From Triadica sebifera (Eukaryota; Streptophyta; Magnoliopsida; Malpighiales; Euphorbiaceae): a DNA stretch of 64,000 nucleotides. Made by a program: the position numbers and the translations under genes. Location: NCBI GenBank assembly GCA_023653625.1, contig CM042894.1, positions 729,581 through 793,580 on the forward strand, written 5' to 3'. The stretch's first letter is position 1, and the number at the start of each line of letters is the position of its first letter. A model generated the notes under the pieces. It worked only from the letters and a program-made list of their open reading frames with translations. It was not told the DNA's origin and ran no database searches. Positions 1 to 12,733 of this stretch are shown here, in pieces.

Positions 1-1980
1 ATCCATTTATTAGAGGAAAGTTTGGATGGATTGATTGATTGCTACGTGATTCGAAAATTGATAGATTCTCCTGAAGAAATTGATTTCATTATTTTATTCT
101 CAACATTTTAAGCAGAGTGAAATTCACAAGTTATAGAAATGCCATCTAAATTAGGTAATCAATTCACGTATAAATCAGCAATTGCATTCGTGAAATTTTT
201 AAATAATATGCATTATGTAACTATTCCCCTCTTTTAAATAGAAAATGTTTTTCAATTTTGGATTGCCTTCCGCCCATATATGTATATATTCAATTTTAAT
301 GTATGCCTATAAATTAGGAGAGTGAGCGAAGAATATCGGCTGGTGGTTTTGAAAAATCGGTGGAAAGCAACTGCAGAACCTAGCGGTGGAGCCATGGCAT
401 TTGTGTTTTCTATTGGCTAAATTTTGTACGCATTGGTGAATGATGACGTACAATACAATTACTGAATTACAGAGACAATTTTCGTGGCTATTTCTGACGA
501 AACGTGCCAAATTATGGACGCTACAACGATGCCAATGTCGGCTGAAGTCCTGAAGATATCTCCCCAAGTTCCTTCTCCTCAGTTCATCTTCATCATCATC
601 CGCCCTTATCCCTTCCTTTTTTTTTTTTTTTTTGTATCCTTCGATGAATCAAACTCTCTCTGCTGTTTTGTATTCCAGAAATTGTGATGTGCTTAGCTTA
701 ATATGATTCTTGTATATAATTAGAAAAATTAAAGTCATTCTCAAATATATATATATATATAATTAATAATGTTAAGACCAGTTTGTAAAATTAGTAAATA
801 TTTGGTTCTATTGTTGGATGCAACTGATAATATTTTTATATTTAATAGCTGAGATAAATGTATTTGATAACTTTTTTGAAACACTTTGACATAATCCAAA
901 ACTAATTTGTAAAATTAATAGATGTTTCATTTGGTTGTAGATATAGCTGATAACATTTTGATATTTTATAACTGAGTCAAATGTATTTGATAACATCAGT
1001 TGATAATTGATAGAAATTTTAATTAGTAACATATTGAAAAATTTAAGTTTATTTTGTCTTTTTAAAATAAAATATATTATATTAAAAATATATTAAATTA
1101 ATTGAATATATTTATAAATTATATATATATATATATACACATTTGCAGAAATTTTTATTTACAATTAATTATATTTTGTTATTAATTATTAAAATAAATA
1201 ACTATATCAAATAATATTTATAATTTATTTTTTCATTTATAAATCCTGGAAAATAATATATTTTAAGTTAGTAATTTTATAATCTAACAAACATTAGAAT
1301 TAATCATAACAGATGCAATCAACAACTAAATAAAATGGAGCATTAGAGACTAATCAATTATATCAACCATATAAATATATATTAAGTGACATTTACGATT
1401 TATTACTAAGAATTAACAAAAAGAATGTATTTCATAATAATTATTGCATTTGCATATATGATATTTGATCATACATTATATCTCTTTTCTTTTTATGGTC
1501 GTACAAACAACTCTAGCATCATCATTTTTCTTTCAAAAAAAAAACTTAAACAAAAACAAAGAAAATGAAAAATGAAAAAAAATGCACACAGTACTCTAGC
1601 ATCATGAAGCATTAGCTTTAAATGAGAAATGCAAAGGAAAATGAATCCCCATTTGACATATTTGAGGAAAATCGATCACTAGAACTGTTGATTACATTAA
1701 AAAAAAATAAAAGTCAAATTTCACAACGAAAACGAATAAAAATGCACCTCTGTTTCTTCCTAGGATCACTTCTTAAAGATAACTATTATATGGGAAACAT
1801 AAAAACAAAATCACAATTATCTACAGACTGCATAAGTCTTAGTACCTCAAATCAGAGAGATTTCACCTCACATTTGTATTTTACATGGGAACATTTTAGG
1901 GGTTTTCCTACGTGATTCTAATACAACACCCTCCAAATTACATTCTACAATTGGATGAATATACTGAATGATGAAATTAT
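1..1980. other. AT-rich left flank, no convincing gene
   Basis: I see no gene that can be supported here. The short open frames (minus 307-567, plus 484-687, plus 1622-1915) have no recognisable domain and low-complexity ends. About 300-620 is less AT-rich than its surroundings and could be leader or promoter sequence of a gene that lies outside the window. Between roughly 775 and 1000 there is a degenerate tandem duplication with a period of about 125 bases, sharing the phrases 'tttgtaaaatta' and 'aaatgtatttgataac'. The last few hundred bases probably hold the 3' untranslated region of the minus-strand gene that starts at 5066. Confidence 0.5.
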
Positions 1981-2025
1981 ATAAATTATCTTCATAAAAA
2001 GCACCTTGACGACCGCAAACATGCT

Positions 2026-5000
2026 CTATAGAGTGTCAACTCCTTCGACCTGCTGTCGAGCTAGGTATCTTTCCCTTCGCTCTTTCTATAAAAGAGGAAA
2101 TAGACAAATTACTAAACACGCCATGAAAGTGATCTATGAAACACAAGTTTCGCATACAATGTTTAGATGATGACTCACCCATTCATCTATAACAAGTCCT
2201 TCACCGGTAATTCTTGGGCCTGCATCTTCTGGAGGTTTTTTCCGTGCCTCAACTGCAGCATCAGCGTCAGCCAATTGGCGCTTCAACTTCTCTAGAGCCT
2301 ATAAAAATTATAGATGCATATCCACATTAACAGGTATCCTCTTATCACCTAATGCATCTGAACAGCACAAAATCCACTGAAGTCTGAACAGATGAATAGA
2401 AGCACAACGAAAGAGATGCAAAAGTGCATTGGTACTTACAGGACTAGGGCGCTCCGGATCTAGAAAAACAACTCGTAGTATTTGCTCTACAGCTACTTGA
2501 TCCTTCTGCTCATCAAACTACAAAGATAAACAGCATCTAACTGCATTAGCAATGAGCCCTTCAATGAAATCTAGAATACCACACGAGATAGTTTCAGATA
2601 AAAAGTACAGTAATTTGTGAGCAAATTCAGGTGTGCAAATACAAACACAGAAGCCAAGCAACAAAACAATCAAAATAACCATCAACATTTGCATATGACA
2701 CAACAGATAACACCCAACATCAAAAAACCTACAGGTCACTTTTCAATGTGTGATGCATGTAAAATTACAGGTGAATCACACCGATGTCTGTGGCATTTAC
2801 AAACAGCAGCATAACAGTAGTATTGTCTTTTGATTGCACAAAATCCATAACAAAGAAGATTTATTTTTGTACTTAACATATTAATGAAGTCCAGACTGCT
2901 AATAATTTCTAGTTATTGCCCAGGAAAACAAATAAGGTTATATACAAATTCAGGATGTACTTATTAGCTAGGATATATCCACCCCAGAGAAGAAAATGTC
3001 CAGATTCATTAAAAAATTAGAAACACACGTTTCCAATATCAAATATATCACCATATATTATGGACATAAAGTCACAGAAAGCATTAATGTTTGTTTGAAA
3101 TTAGAAATTAAAGAAACCATCTGACGCACCAGCTCAGGTACATAATCCATCATCCCTTTCACCTTCAGACTCATTATTTTGAATTTAACTTTGCTCTTCT
3201 GTTCAACTGGTTTTTCATTGTTTTCTGGGAGCTCAACAAACTTGAATACTGGCATCCAAAACAAATAACATGTCATGAGCACAGGATGAGAAAGAAATAT
3301 TGTTCCAATACAAATAACTGAAAAGAACATTCAGCTCAATTACCAGTAGCTATGATACTTTCCCCTGGGGCAAGGATAGCTCCTGGAGGACGCATGAAAC
3401 AGCTTTTTGGTGCAGTTGTTTGAAACTAAAGCGCGAAAAAAACGGCAACAGCAACGACTAATCAGAAGATTCAGCTATTTCCTTATTATGACGATAAATT
3501 AAAATATGATACATTATGCGATATGAAAACAATTGTATCAAAGGGAAGCAGTAGCCTAATTCTAAGTTTCCACGTTATTAGCATACTCAAAATCTTGAAA
3601 ACCTACATAAGTTGACAACTTGGAGGAACAAAAATAACGAAGCAGAAACATCGAGCCTGTACCTTGAAAGCCACATGGGACTTGCTGGTATTTTTAATTC
3701 TGATGGAACTCCTCACCTGCTTTCCAGGTTCATCTATAAATAAATAAATGAATGAATACATAACAAAATACAAATAAATTATCGAACAACATTATTAGTG
3801 ATTGCAGTAAGAAATGGGAAATTAAGAAAAGAAAAGCATTAGTTATGAATATCACTTATTATGCTAATAAGTTCTTCCGATATTGCTCCATGGTATCAAT
3901 ACCCCTTACGACAAAAATAAAAAACCCTGCCACAACTATCAATCACACCCTTAAGGTTGTAGCAAAGTGAAGACCATATGTAGTGGCATCAACGAAAAAT
4001 CCCAAGTTTTATAATTTAATAAGTTATGCACAACAAATTAGTACTCTCCATCACTAAGTAATATTTATTTATACAGCAAATGTCTAGCAATGAGCATGAA
4101 CCCCGATTGTAACATTCTAATCAAACTAGCAGATTTTAGCAACGCATTCGGTTTTTTATCCTATCCTTGGTACAACAATTTGCAACTAACCAATTACCTA
4201 GCCAGCAAAAGAACATAATATCCAAAAAAGACGTGCATCTATGTGCCCTTTACTGAACATTACACCCGACTCTAGTAGATGACCTGACTCATATTTTTTC
4301 TGAATCCTTCCCAAATTTTAATGAAAGTTTAAAGGTATCTTTAAAATTAGACAATCAAGTCTCCAAGCTATTCAAGAAGGAAATTTCTCCAATAAAAATC
4401 ATTTTAGAACAGGCAAAAAATCGAATTCTCTCCGGTGAAAGGTACCTATTGTAGCTGAAGAAGAAGAAGAAGAAGAAAAGAGATTCCTCAAAGGATTCTT
4501 GAAGACTAGATGAAAGGCTCAAGTTTTTCTATTTTTAAATTAACAACAATCTAAAGGCAAATGAATATTTCTAACAATTGCACACCAATATGTTCTCAAA
4601 ACGCAATATCTATTTTAAGCAATAATCACAAATTACTATAACAGATTTTTTAGCCCCCAAAAAAAGCTAAACTCCAATAAAATTGACGTAAAATACAACA
4701 CCTTAAAAGCGATCACAACCAAAAGAAAATAGATCAGACCAGCAAAATCGAAATTAATCTGCAAACCTGTAAGGAAAAAGAAAAAGACTTACAAGGAAAG
4801 TAGAGCTTAGTAGCAGGATCCAGCTTAAGACGACGCCGTGTTGGCAAAAGCGATCTGGCAACTGAAGACACCGAATTGGAAGCATGAGCATTGGATCCTT
4901 CAACTTGTCCGTTATTTTGGTTATGCAGATGAGTTGAGGAAGAAGAAGAAGAAGACGGCATCGTATTGGCGTTGGTAGCTCTAAATGGCAGCTTGAAGAA

Positions 5001-5066
5001 TCCCCAAACTTTGTTGTAATTACCATTAATATTATCAGACGGTGACTTCTGGTCAGCGATAGCCAT
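2026..5066 (-). CDS. VAP4-type vesicle-associated protein (MSP domain), 7 exons, 267 aa
   Basis: The product is a plant VAP/VAMP-associated protein of the PVA4 (VAP4-1/4-2/4-3) clade. VAP proteins bind FFAT-type motifs through an MSP domain and tether proteins or membranes at ER contact sites. Exons in transcription order: 5066-4793, 3733-3663, 3425-3344, 3248-3130, 2517-2440, 2298-2179, 2085-2026. All junctions are GT/AG and the phases close to exactly 268 codons including the TAG stop. The N-terminal 70 residues are low complexity with a seven-Ser run; the clade-typical WGFFKLPFR motif is near residues 21-29. The MSP domain follows at about residues 80-200, with KLDPATKLYFPYEPGKQ, KNTSKSHVAFKFQTTAPK and RPPGAILAPGES. 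The last 60 residues are charged and helical, ending QQVEGVDTL. No C-terminal transmembrane helix is present, which fits the VAP4 clade. I took ATG 5066 as the start; an upstream in-frame TTG is not a credible start. Confidence 0.93.
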
Positions 5067-5239
5067 GATTAGTGGTTCCAATTTGTGTCCGTCTCAGAGC
5101 ATGTAGTACGGCGTCGTCTCTTTGTTACCTTCTGCGCTGCTTTTTTTTTACAGGAAATGAAGAGAAGAAGGAAAGAGAAACAGCTTTTATTGTTGTAGGG
5201 ATGAAATTATGAAAGTGTTTCCAGGTAGGTGGTTGCCTG

Positions 5240-5285
5240 TTTGAGAGAGAGAGAGAGAGACGAATTGAAGATGAGAGAGAGAGCG
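5240..5285 (-). repeat. (GA)n/(CT)n tract in the VAP4 leader or promoter
   Basis: Two runs of GA repeats on the plus strand read as CT repeats on the coding strand of the VAP4 gene, about 175-220 bases upstream of its ATG. Pyrimidine (CT)n tracts near transcription starts are common in plant promoters and 5' leaders. The role here is inferred from position only. Confidence 0.55.
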
Positions 5286-5399
5286 AATGGTCGGACTTTA
5301 AAGATAGTATTTCATTGGGTTCGATTAGTTGTATTCGGATCCGCGCCTGACAACGTATTCTCATCCACGATTAAACTTCGTCGTGTTTTTTAACCAATT

Positions 5400-6170
5400 C
5401 TAGGCTGCAAAAGAAACGAACCGTACATAATACGGTGAGTTAACTCCTTTAAATTTATTACAGATTCAAATTTACTCCAAAATTTAACTTATTTAAAAAT
5501 TATTAAATTCACAAACAATTCGAATTCGGTTAAAAAAATTCATTTATTATATTTAACAAGTTTAGTTTGAATTCAATTCATTAATTAATAATGACAAAAG
5601 TTTAAATTTGACTCATTAATTAATAATAACAAAATTTTGAATTTTGTTCATTAATTAATAATGATAAAAATTCAAGTTTGAATCATTAATTAATAATAAC
5701 AAAAACATAAATTTAGTTTATTAACTAATAATGACAAAAATTCGAATTCGAAAAACAAAATATAATATAAACGAACTCTAAATGAGTATATTCCCGAATT
5801 TTTAAATAAATACGTTCGCAATATTTTAAATAAATATATTTATAATATTTTAAACAAATATATTCACGAATATGTTCGTGAGCTCGTAAACAAACACATT
5901 TACGAATTTTTTAAACAAACATAACTACAATCTCGTAAATTAAAATTTTCACAAGCTGATAAATCAAACAATATTAAAAACTTATTTAGATTTTCGAGAT
6001 CAGATTTGAGTTCGACCTCAATAAAATTTTTGAGCTATAATTTAATTTCGAACTCTATTCGTTAACAATAATAAATAATTTCAAATGAATTCTTTTTTCA
6101 AATCAAAATCTGAATAGTTTGAAAGCGAATTTATTCATTTATAACCCTAAACAATTCCATTTCTTATTCT
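5400..6170. repeat. Dispersed AT-rich repeat with GAGCTCG/GTTCG motifs
   Basis: This stretch is built from short, near-repeated units such as 'ttaattaataatgacaaaa' (several copies between 5575 and 5745). It is followed by phrases with 'tattcacgaatatgttcgtg', 'gagctcgtaaacaaacac' and 'gagttcgacctc'. Similar vocabulary in the opposite orientation recurs at about 44640-45010. This looks like one family of non-coding interspersed repeat. I cannot define termini or a target duplication, so the class is open. Confidence 0.45.
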
Positions 6171-9100
6171 TTAGTCTTGCAAGCACAATTATAAAAATAA
6201 TATGCTAATATTCCTTAAGATTTAAAATTTATATACAATTAGTTATTTTATTTTATTTTATTATATTAATATATACTTTTGTTAGATTTATGTAGTAAAA
6301 TGAAAAAAAAAGAATTACTATTTACCACATAAGATTTAATTTATTATACTAGTATTTTTTGAACAAAAGAGAATATTTTTTTTCTTATTAACTATAAATG
6401 TTTTAAAATTTAACAAAAAATTTACATAATTTCACATAAATAAAACATAATGGACTAATTATATAATTTTTTAAACTCAAAAAATAGTAGTACAATAGAT
6501 CAAATTTCAAGAATAAATAGTAATTTTCTCATTTTACAAAATTAGTAGGGTTTAACATAATCTCAAAAAAATATTTGCAAGATCTGTATGGAGAGATTTT
6601 CATCACACAAAATAATTAAAAGAATAAAAGATAAAAAAAATCTAATCGCTATAAGAAAAAGTTTCAGGGTTACTAACAAATAACAATAGTTGCAAACCTT
6701 GAATGCAGTAAATAGATGTTTTTGGAGATATGAGGGAGCATGACCCTAAAAAAAACACTTTTAAGTAGGTATTTATGATATGATATGTGGTATTTAAAAA
6801 AAAAATTATACACTATATGTATATATAATGTGTTAACCTTTTAAATATTTTAATTAATCTCTGCTATTAATAGTATGTACTTCATTTATTTTCCGCATTT
6901 CTTCAAATAAAAAATCAAATTTTATTATGAAATTTTCTGGAATCTCGTTTTTTTTAATTGAAATATTTTTTTTATTTAATTCTAAATCCTAAAAAACTAA
7001 TCAGTGATTTTCATTGATTGTGGGAGTATTTGGAAAAATAAAACTAGATTATAATCTATATTATAATATAATTTTACTATAAATTTAAGCTACTTAAACC
7101 AATAATTTGTGTTTTGTAAAATATATTATTTGAAAAAAAATTAGATTATAATCTTTCCAAAAAAAATTAATAGAACTAGCATTCACCTTAGAAAATAATA
7201 TATTATAACTTTTTTTCCCATTATATCTCATTTTTTTGCCCAAATGATAGGTATTTGTTTTTTTCATCAATTTTTTTTCTATTTTTGAGGTTGATATATA
7301 TATATATATAAAATGTTAGATAATAGGGATGAATATATTTATTATATTGGATTTAAATTATTAATATAATTTTTAAATTATTTAATATACATATATATTA
7401 TATAATTTATTTGTATTATGTATTTAAATATATTTTATATAGTATTTTTATTAATATAAGCATATCTTTTTATATTTTTTAATTAATTTTACTAAATAAT
7501 TTTGATTTAATTAGTTAAATTATTAATTACTAGATTTTTAACTACTAAAATTACCGGATACAATTAAATTATCAATCAATTTTACTAAAATAAGCTCTCA
7601 ATCTAGGAGCGACAATTAGAGGGTCTGTAAGCAATGGGGCTATTTGGCAGAATTAGTTAAGGAATGGCTCAAATTGTTAGTATGGCGGGTTTGATTGTGG
7701 ATCGCAGTCGTGAGCGTTGAATTAGGTTGTACCCGACGGGCTAAATGCAAAGTCTTGGAGAGCTGAAATTAAGACTTTGACTGCTCGGGGATGGGTTATG
7801 GGGTAGTGCTGGGATTGCGGCTCAACTGCTGTGAATTAGCTAGGGTAGATTAGTTGGGTCAAGATGTAACCATATTTGGAATAGCATGGTTATTAGAGGT
7901 TCCAAGTTGGGGGCGTGTTTCATGGTTCATGGAAGGCACTTGGTCAAGAAGTATTTGAATCTTGAGTATGTTCTAAGTTTATATAGGTTTCATGAGTAAT
8001 GTGAGTAGGAAAATTTTAGAGGATTCATGCTCGTAGATTAAATAGAAAATTTTGTATAAGTTATATTAGAATAAGTTTGCTATAATCTACATATATAGTT
8101 TGATATTAGATTTATTTATCGACTTGAACTAGATTTAAATTCAACTCCATTTTTCCTGTATGTAAATAAAAATAAAAAACTAAATTTGCTCAATTGAGTA
8201 GAAAATTTCATATTTATAGGCCAAAAATGAATCAATATAGTTATTAAGATAGAGCGATTATTTGATGTAGGTGATTATATTTATTATTTACGTCGGAACG
8301 AAAGACATGACCATCAAGTAGTTAAAGAATACATATCCAACTATCTTCAAAATGTAACATTTTATAAAGATGGAGTCATTGGACTATGTCATCCGGAAAC
8401 AAAATGAATAAATTATTGGTTGAACCAATATATCCAGTCCAATAAGATTGGAAAGAAAATTTTCGTTTGCTTAGTAAAATTTTGAATTCATATATTAATA
8501 GTGTTTGACCGTTTGTTACTTCTCTTTATATAGTTATGGCTAGGTAGTTTTAAATTATTGGAAAACACTCCTTTGAAATTGGATAGTTGACGAGAAAATT
8601 AAGTGTGATAAATCAAACACTATTTTAAAGTAATTCGAAATAAATAATTGATCCTGCATATAATTTACGTATTACGGGGATATTGTTGTTGGCAGAATGA
8701 GCGTACGGTTCAAAAAGTCTAGAAGGAAGAAAGTGGCCGTGACTGAGCTTTCTGCTGCCGCCTGAAAGCGAAAATGGGCCAATGGCTTAAATTTATTTTT
8801 ATAAAAAATTAAAATTGGGCGATGATTGAATCGTTGACGTGGGCAGTTGACTTTGCTAGACGAAACATTTCTGGTGGGATTAGTTGCTTAAATCATGCTT
8901 TTTAATTGATAAACATTGGGCCAAAATCATATAGAAATTTGTCCTTAATGCAAGTGGGACGTTTGCTTAAATAAAGTAGTTTTAGTTTTTAATTAGAAAA
9001 AAACAAAGTGGGCATTATTATTGAATTAATTAGAATTTTATTGCCCTAATGAAATAAATAATTCACATTTCATTATTAGATTAATTAGGAGGACATAGAA

Positions 9101-10075
9101 ACTTTAATGAAAATTTAAAAATCAATTTTAATTGGACCTATTCTTTAATGATAAAATCTTAATCATAGTAAACACAAGACAATTATTAATATCATGCAAT
9201 ATACTCCTGTGCTTCCTTTTTTTTATTTTTCATTGTGTTTTTAGAAATTATTTTTAGTATCTTCTTAAAAAAAATTAAGAAAGTACTTTTTTTTTCAATT
9301 TCACCATTATTTTTTGTCATTTTCAGTTCATTATCGCCAATATAATAGAGGAGATAATTAATGGAGTGAGATATTTAGATAGTTGATAAAACCATAATCT
9401 AATTAATTATAACTATTTAAATTACAATTGAGATTATTGAATTATTTTCTTAAACATTGTGCAATTATCTTAAAAGACACTTCAAATAGAACAAAATGAC
9501 TAATTTGTAATTTAATAAGGATAGTTGAGAAATTTTGAATAAAATAACGAAAAATTCTTCCATAAATTAGATTTGTATCTCTATTCATAAAGTAATGTCA
9601 TATTGAAAAAAATAATTTTCTAACAATTAATATTATCTTTATGAAGTAAGAATTAATTTTTATATAATAATTTATTATTAATTTAATTTATAAATGGAGA
9701 CATGTACTTAATCCAGTCAACAAAAATTTCTAATAAAATTATGAAAACTTTTCTAAACCAAGTAACAAGTATCTAATCAAACAATTAACCATTTTATCAA
9801 TTTGTTTTACTAGATGTAGAAAATATATATAAAAAAATATTTAAATAATTAAATATTCTTACATAATGTATCGTGTCCAGTCAATCACGGCAAGAGTCGA
9901 GGCAAATTTGGTGTCCAGTCAATCAAGATATTTATTTTAACATTTGTCTCCATAACTTTACTCCATTAATATCCTTTTCAGATTAATATTTAAAAAGCAT
10001 TTTAGTTCCCCATATTATAATTCAAAATTGAATTCAGTATTCTAGTGTTTTTTTGGGATAATGTGGCAGTGAAAA
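6171..10075. other. Gene-free AT-rich DNA with one G-rich island
   Basis: No open frame of note and no recognisable domain on either strand. About 7580-7990 is much richer in G on the plus strand than its surroundings and is not coding in any frame. About 8690-8890 is also less AT-rich and contains two TTGAC W-box cores around 8835-8855. Otherwise only poly-A/T and (AT)n runs are visible. Confidence 0.5.
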
Positions 10076-10079
10076 CAGA

Positions 10080-10695
10080 TTTTGTGGGTATCTGAATTTA
10101 TTTAGATCTGTTTAAATTATAATAAAAAATTTTATTAGGATTTTAGAAAATAATATTTAAATTTGTCATAAATTTAGGTAGGGTACGAGTAGAAGTAGTT
10201 GGATATTCGCTACTCGATAAATCCGATTATATATATAAATAATACAATTTATTATATTTTAATTTATTAAATGTAATGAAATAATTAATTATTTTTTATA
10301 TATTTTTATTAATTGATGAATTATAAATGTAATAAGAGTTTGAAATTTGAAGTATAATTTTTCTATCATAATAAACAATATTTATTTTTATTATTTTAAT
10401 ATTTATTTTTGAACAATTTAATGAATTATTTTAATTTAAATGCGTTGAATTAAATTTTATATTTTATTTGATTTGATTTTATAGTGATTTTATGGTAGAT
10501 TGTTTGTATGTTTTTAAATTTTTAATTATTCAATTAGTTTGAAATTTATTTTATTTTAAATTTTTTAATGATAAACGAGTAATTAATTGGATTTCATATA
10601 TTAATCGGGTAATATTAATCGGATTTTATGATATGTATGGATATTAATATTATAATTTTAAACTGATTCCGATATATATATATATATATATATAA
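10080..10695 (+). repeat. Copy 1 of a 0.6-kb interspersed repeat
   Basis: This stretch matches, as a reverse complement, the sequence at about 22035-22645. Shared phrases include 'tttctatcataataaacaat', 'atggtagattgtttgtat', 'gaattattttaatttaaatg', and the flanking 'aggtagggtacg' and 'gatttattt' type ends. Both copies carry a 'gggtacg' block near one end and a long AT-rich body. No coding frame is present. Non-autonomous transposon or other interspersed repeat is the likely class; the termini are not resolved. Confidence 0.7.
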
Positions 10696-10699
10696 TCGA

Positions 10700-11770
10700 A
10701 TTCGGAATCGCCGTTATTCTTATTTAGGAATAAATTTCAGTCCCTTAAATTGACACAACTACACATTAATATTTTTTATTTAAATTTAAAATAATATATC
10801 TTAACTTTAATTCATGTAATATAAATATATCTCTTACATATTTTATAGATTTATAAATTATTTTCATGATTAGATGTTATATTACCACCTATATAAAATA
10901 TATTTGATGACTATGTGTCACATTATCGTCTATATAAAAAAAATATATTTTTAAAAGAATTGTTATGTTTAGATGATTTTTTCATTTATTTTATTGTGTG
11001 ATTCTCATATTACCACTAAAGTACAAAAAAATTTATTTAAGCATAATTATTTAACAAAATTTTTTATATTTCATGTAGGTGGTGATAAGGTGTATAAGTT
11101 TATAATGATGACTTATAAACATGTAAAAACATATAATGATGATATTTTTGTTACATAAAATATAGTTAGAAAATATTAATGATACAAATTAAAATTAAAA
11201 AATATTATTGTGTATTAGTGAATATCCTCTTTCTATTATAAAAATTAGGCTATATATAAGAGTGAAATAGTCATTAAAAGTAAATGTATATAATAAAAAC
11301 AAAAAGTTACACAAATGTCAATAATTTTTTTGATAACATATAAATTTTCTTAAAGCTTTATTAAAAATAAAAGCGACGATCAAACATAAATAACCATGAA
11401 TGGCATCCAATAACCAGCAAACCTATTGTAGTTTGATTATTATAAGCATATTTTTTTTTAAAAAAAATACAGATTTTATGTTTTTATCTTTCAAACTATA
11501 TATATGCAATCAATAACTTTCTCTTTGTTTGAAGAAAAATGATCTGGCCTGAAATATTAAAAAAATATTGTTGTTATTTTCTTTACGTGTGGCTGCTTTT
11601 ACATATTAAATTATATGTTGTTCTTACAAGGATGAATAAATGGCGTGACATTACTGAGAGTATAATTTTGGAGGCGGTTCAATCAGCTGAAGATGATACT
11701 TTCGTCGGTGTAGTGATGGTACGTACCATTGAGGTAAGAGAAAAAGAAGCCAACCTCTGATTTCTATTAT
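10700..11770. other. AT-rich intergenic DNA with a coding-like scrap
   Basis: Mostly AT-rich with no gene. The segment 11629-11760 (plus) has a more coding-like composition and would read MNKWRDITESIILEAV followed by about 25 residues to a TGA, but it has no recognised domain and no clear splice partners. It could be an orphan exon or a pseudogene fragment. Confidence 0.4.
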
Positions 11771-12071
11771 GAATTTTTGGTTTATGGAATAGTTATGGAA
11801 TAACATAATTATTCATGTAGAATAGTTATTCTAAATTTTGGTTCACATTTTAACCGGTAATAATAATTTTATGGAATTGCTATTTTTTAATTTTGTGAAA
11901 TACCTATTTCTATTCCATAAAATTAAATAATAGTTATTTTACAATTTATGAAATAATATATTTTACCAGCATCCCGCCACTACCTCCACTGCCACCATCC
12001 ATCCAGCACCATTGCCTCCCACCACCATCTATGTACTTATTATCACCACTACCTATCCGTTACCACTAATC

Positions 12072-12490
12072 TGTTAAAAATCAATGTCAAAATAATTTAG
12101 GTACACCTACCATTAATTTGTTGAAAAATTAAGTTTATTATGTTGAAAAATTAAACAAATATTAGGTACACCAATCTCCATCTAATTTGTTGAAAAATTA
12201 AGTCAATATTAGGTATACCTACCATACCAAACATTTGAACAAATGTGTGGTGAACATTTGAACAAATGTATGGTGTGGATTAAACTTTGAGCCTATAAAT
12301 AGGTACACTTTCAAGGTTTAAATCATCAAAGAGTGAAGACTACAAGTCTTGAGTGTTTGTGAGAGTTGAGAGATTTCTTTGTAATATTTCTAGTTTAGTG
12401 AAGTTTTTGTTGTGTTTCAAAATTTTGATGGAATTTCATCTTTGAGATATTTAATTTACAGTTGTGTATTCTAAATTTTTTTTCTCAACA
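12072..12490 (+). repeat. 5' LTR of the copia element
   Basis: A 419-bp LTR beginning TGTTAAAA and ending TCAACA. It contains short internal repeats ('gaacatttgaacaaatgt' and 'tttgttgaaaaattaagt'). A TATA box, 'cctataaatag', lies at about 12292-12302, where transcription of the element would be driven. Confidence 0.93.
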
Positions 12491-12492
12491 AT

Positions 12493-12504
12493 TGGTATCA
12501 GAGC
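12493..12504 (+). other. Primer-binding site (initiator tRNA-Met type)
   Basis: TGGTATCAGAGC begins two bases after the 5' LTR. It matches the sequence complementary to the 3' end of plant initiator methionine tRNA, which most plant copia elements use to prime reverse transcription. Confidence 0.9.
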
Positions 12505-12733
12505 ATAACTTGAGTGTTAATATTTACTTATCGTATGTTCTGTGGTTGCCACTAATAAGTGGATCCTCCACATCAGAAAATAAATTAAATTATTATTCAC
12601 TCTTGAAGATTGGTATCAGAGAGGGACAATCAGATATCGTTATTAGTAAAGCTATCTTAAGTCGTGAAAAGTTTGACACACTGAAAGTTTGTTGATCAAG
12701 CTTGTTCGGTATAATCAAAAATATATCGATACG

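Noticed and set aside
2518..3330. Frames at 2518-2739, 2617-2814 and 3058-3330 as independent genes
   Set aside because: They are introns of the VAP4 gene, or exon 4 with intron read-through.
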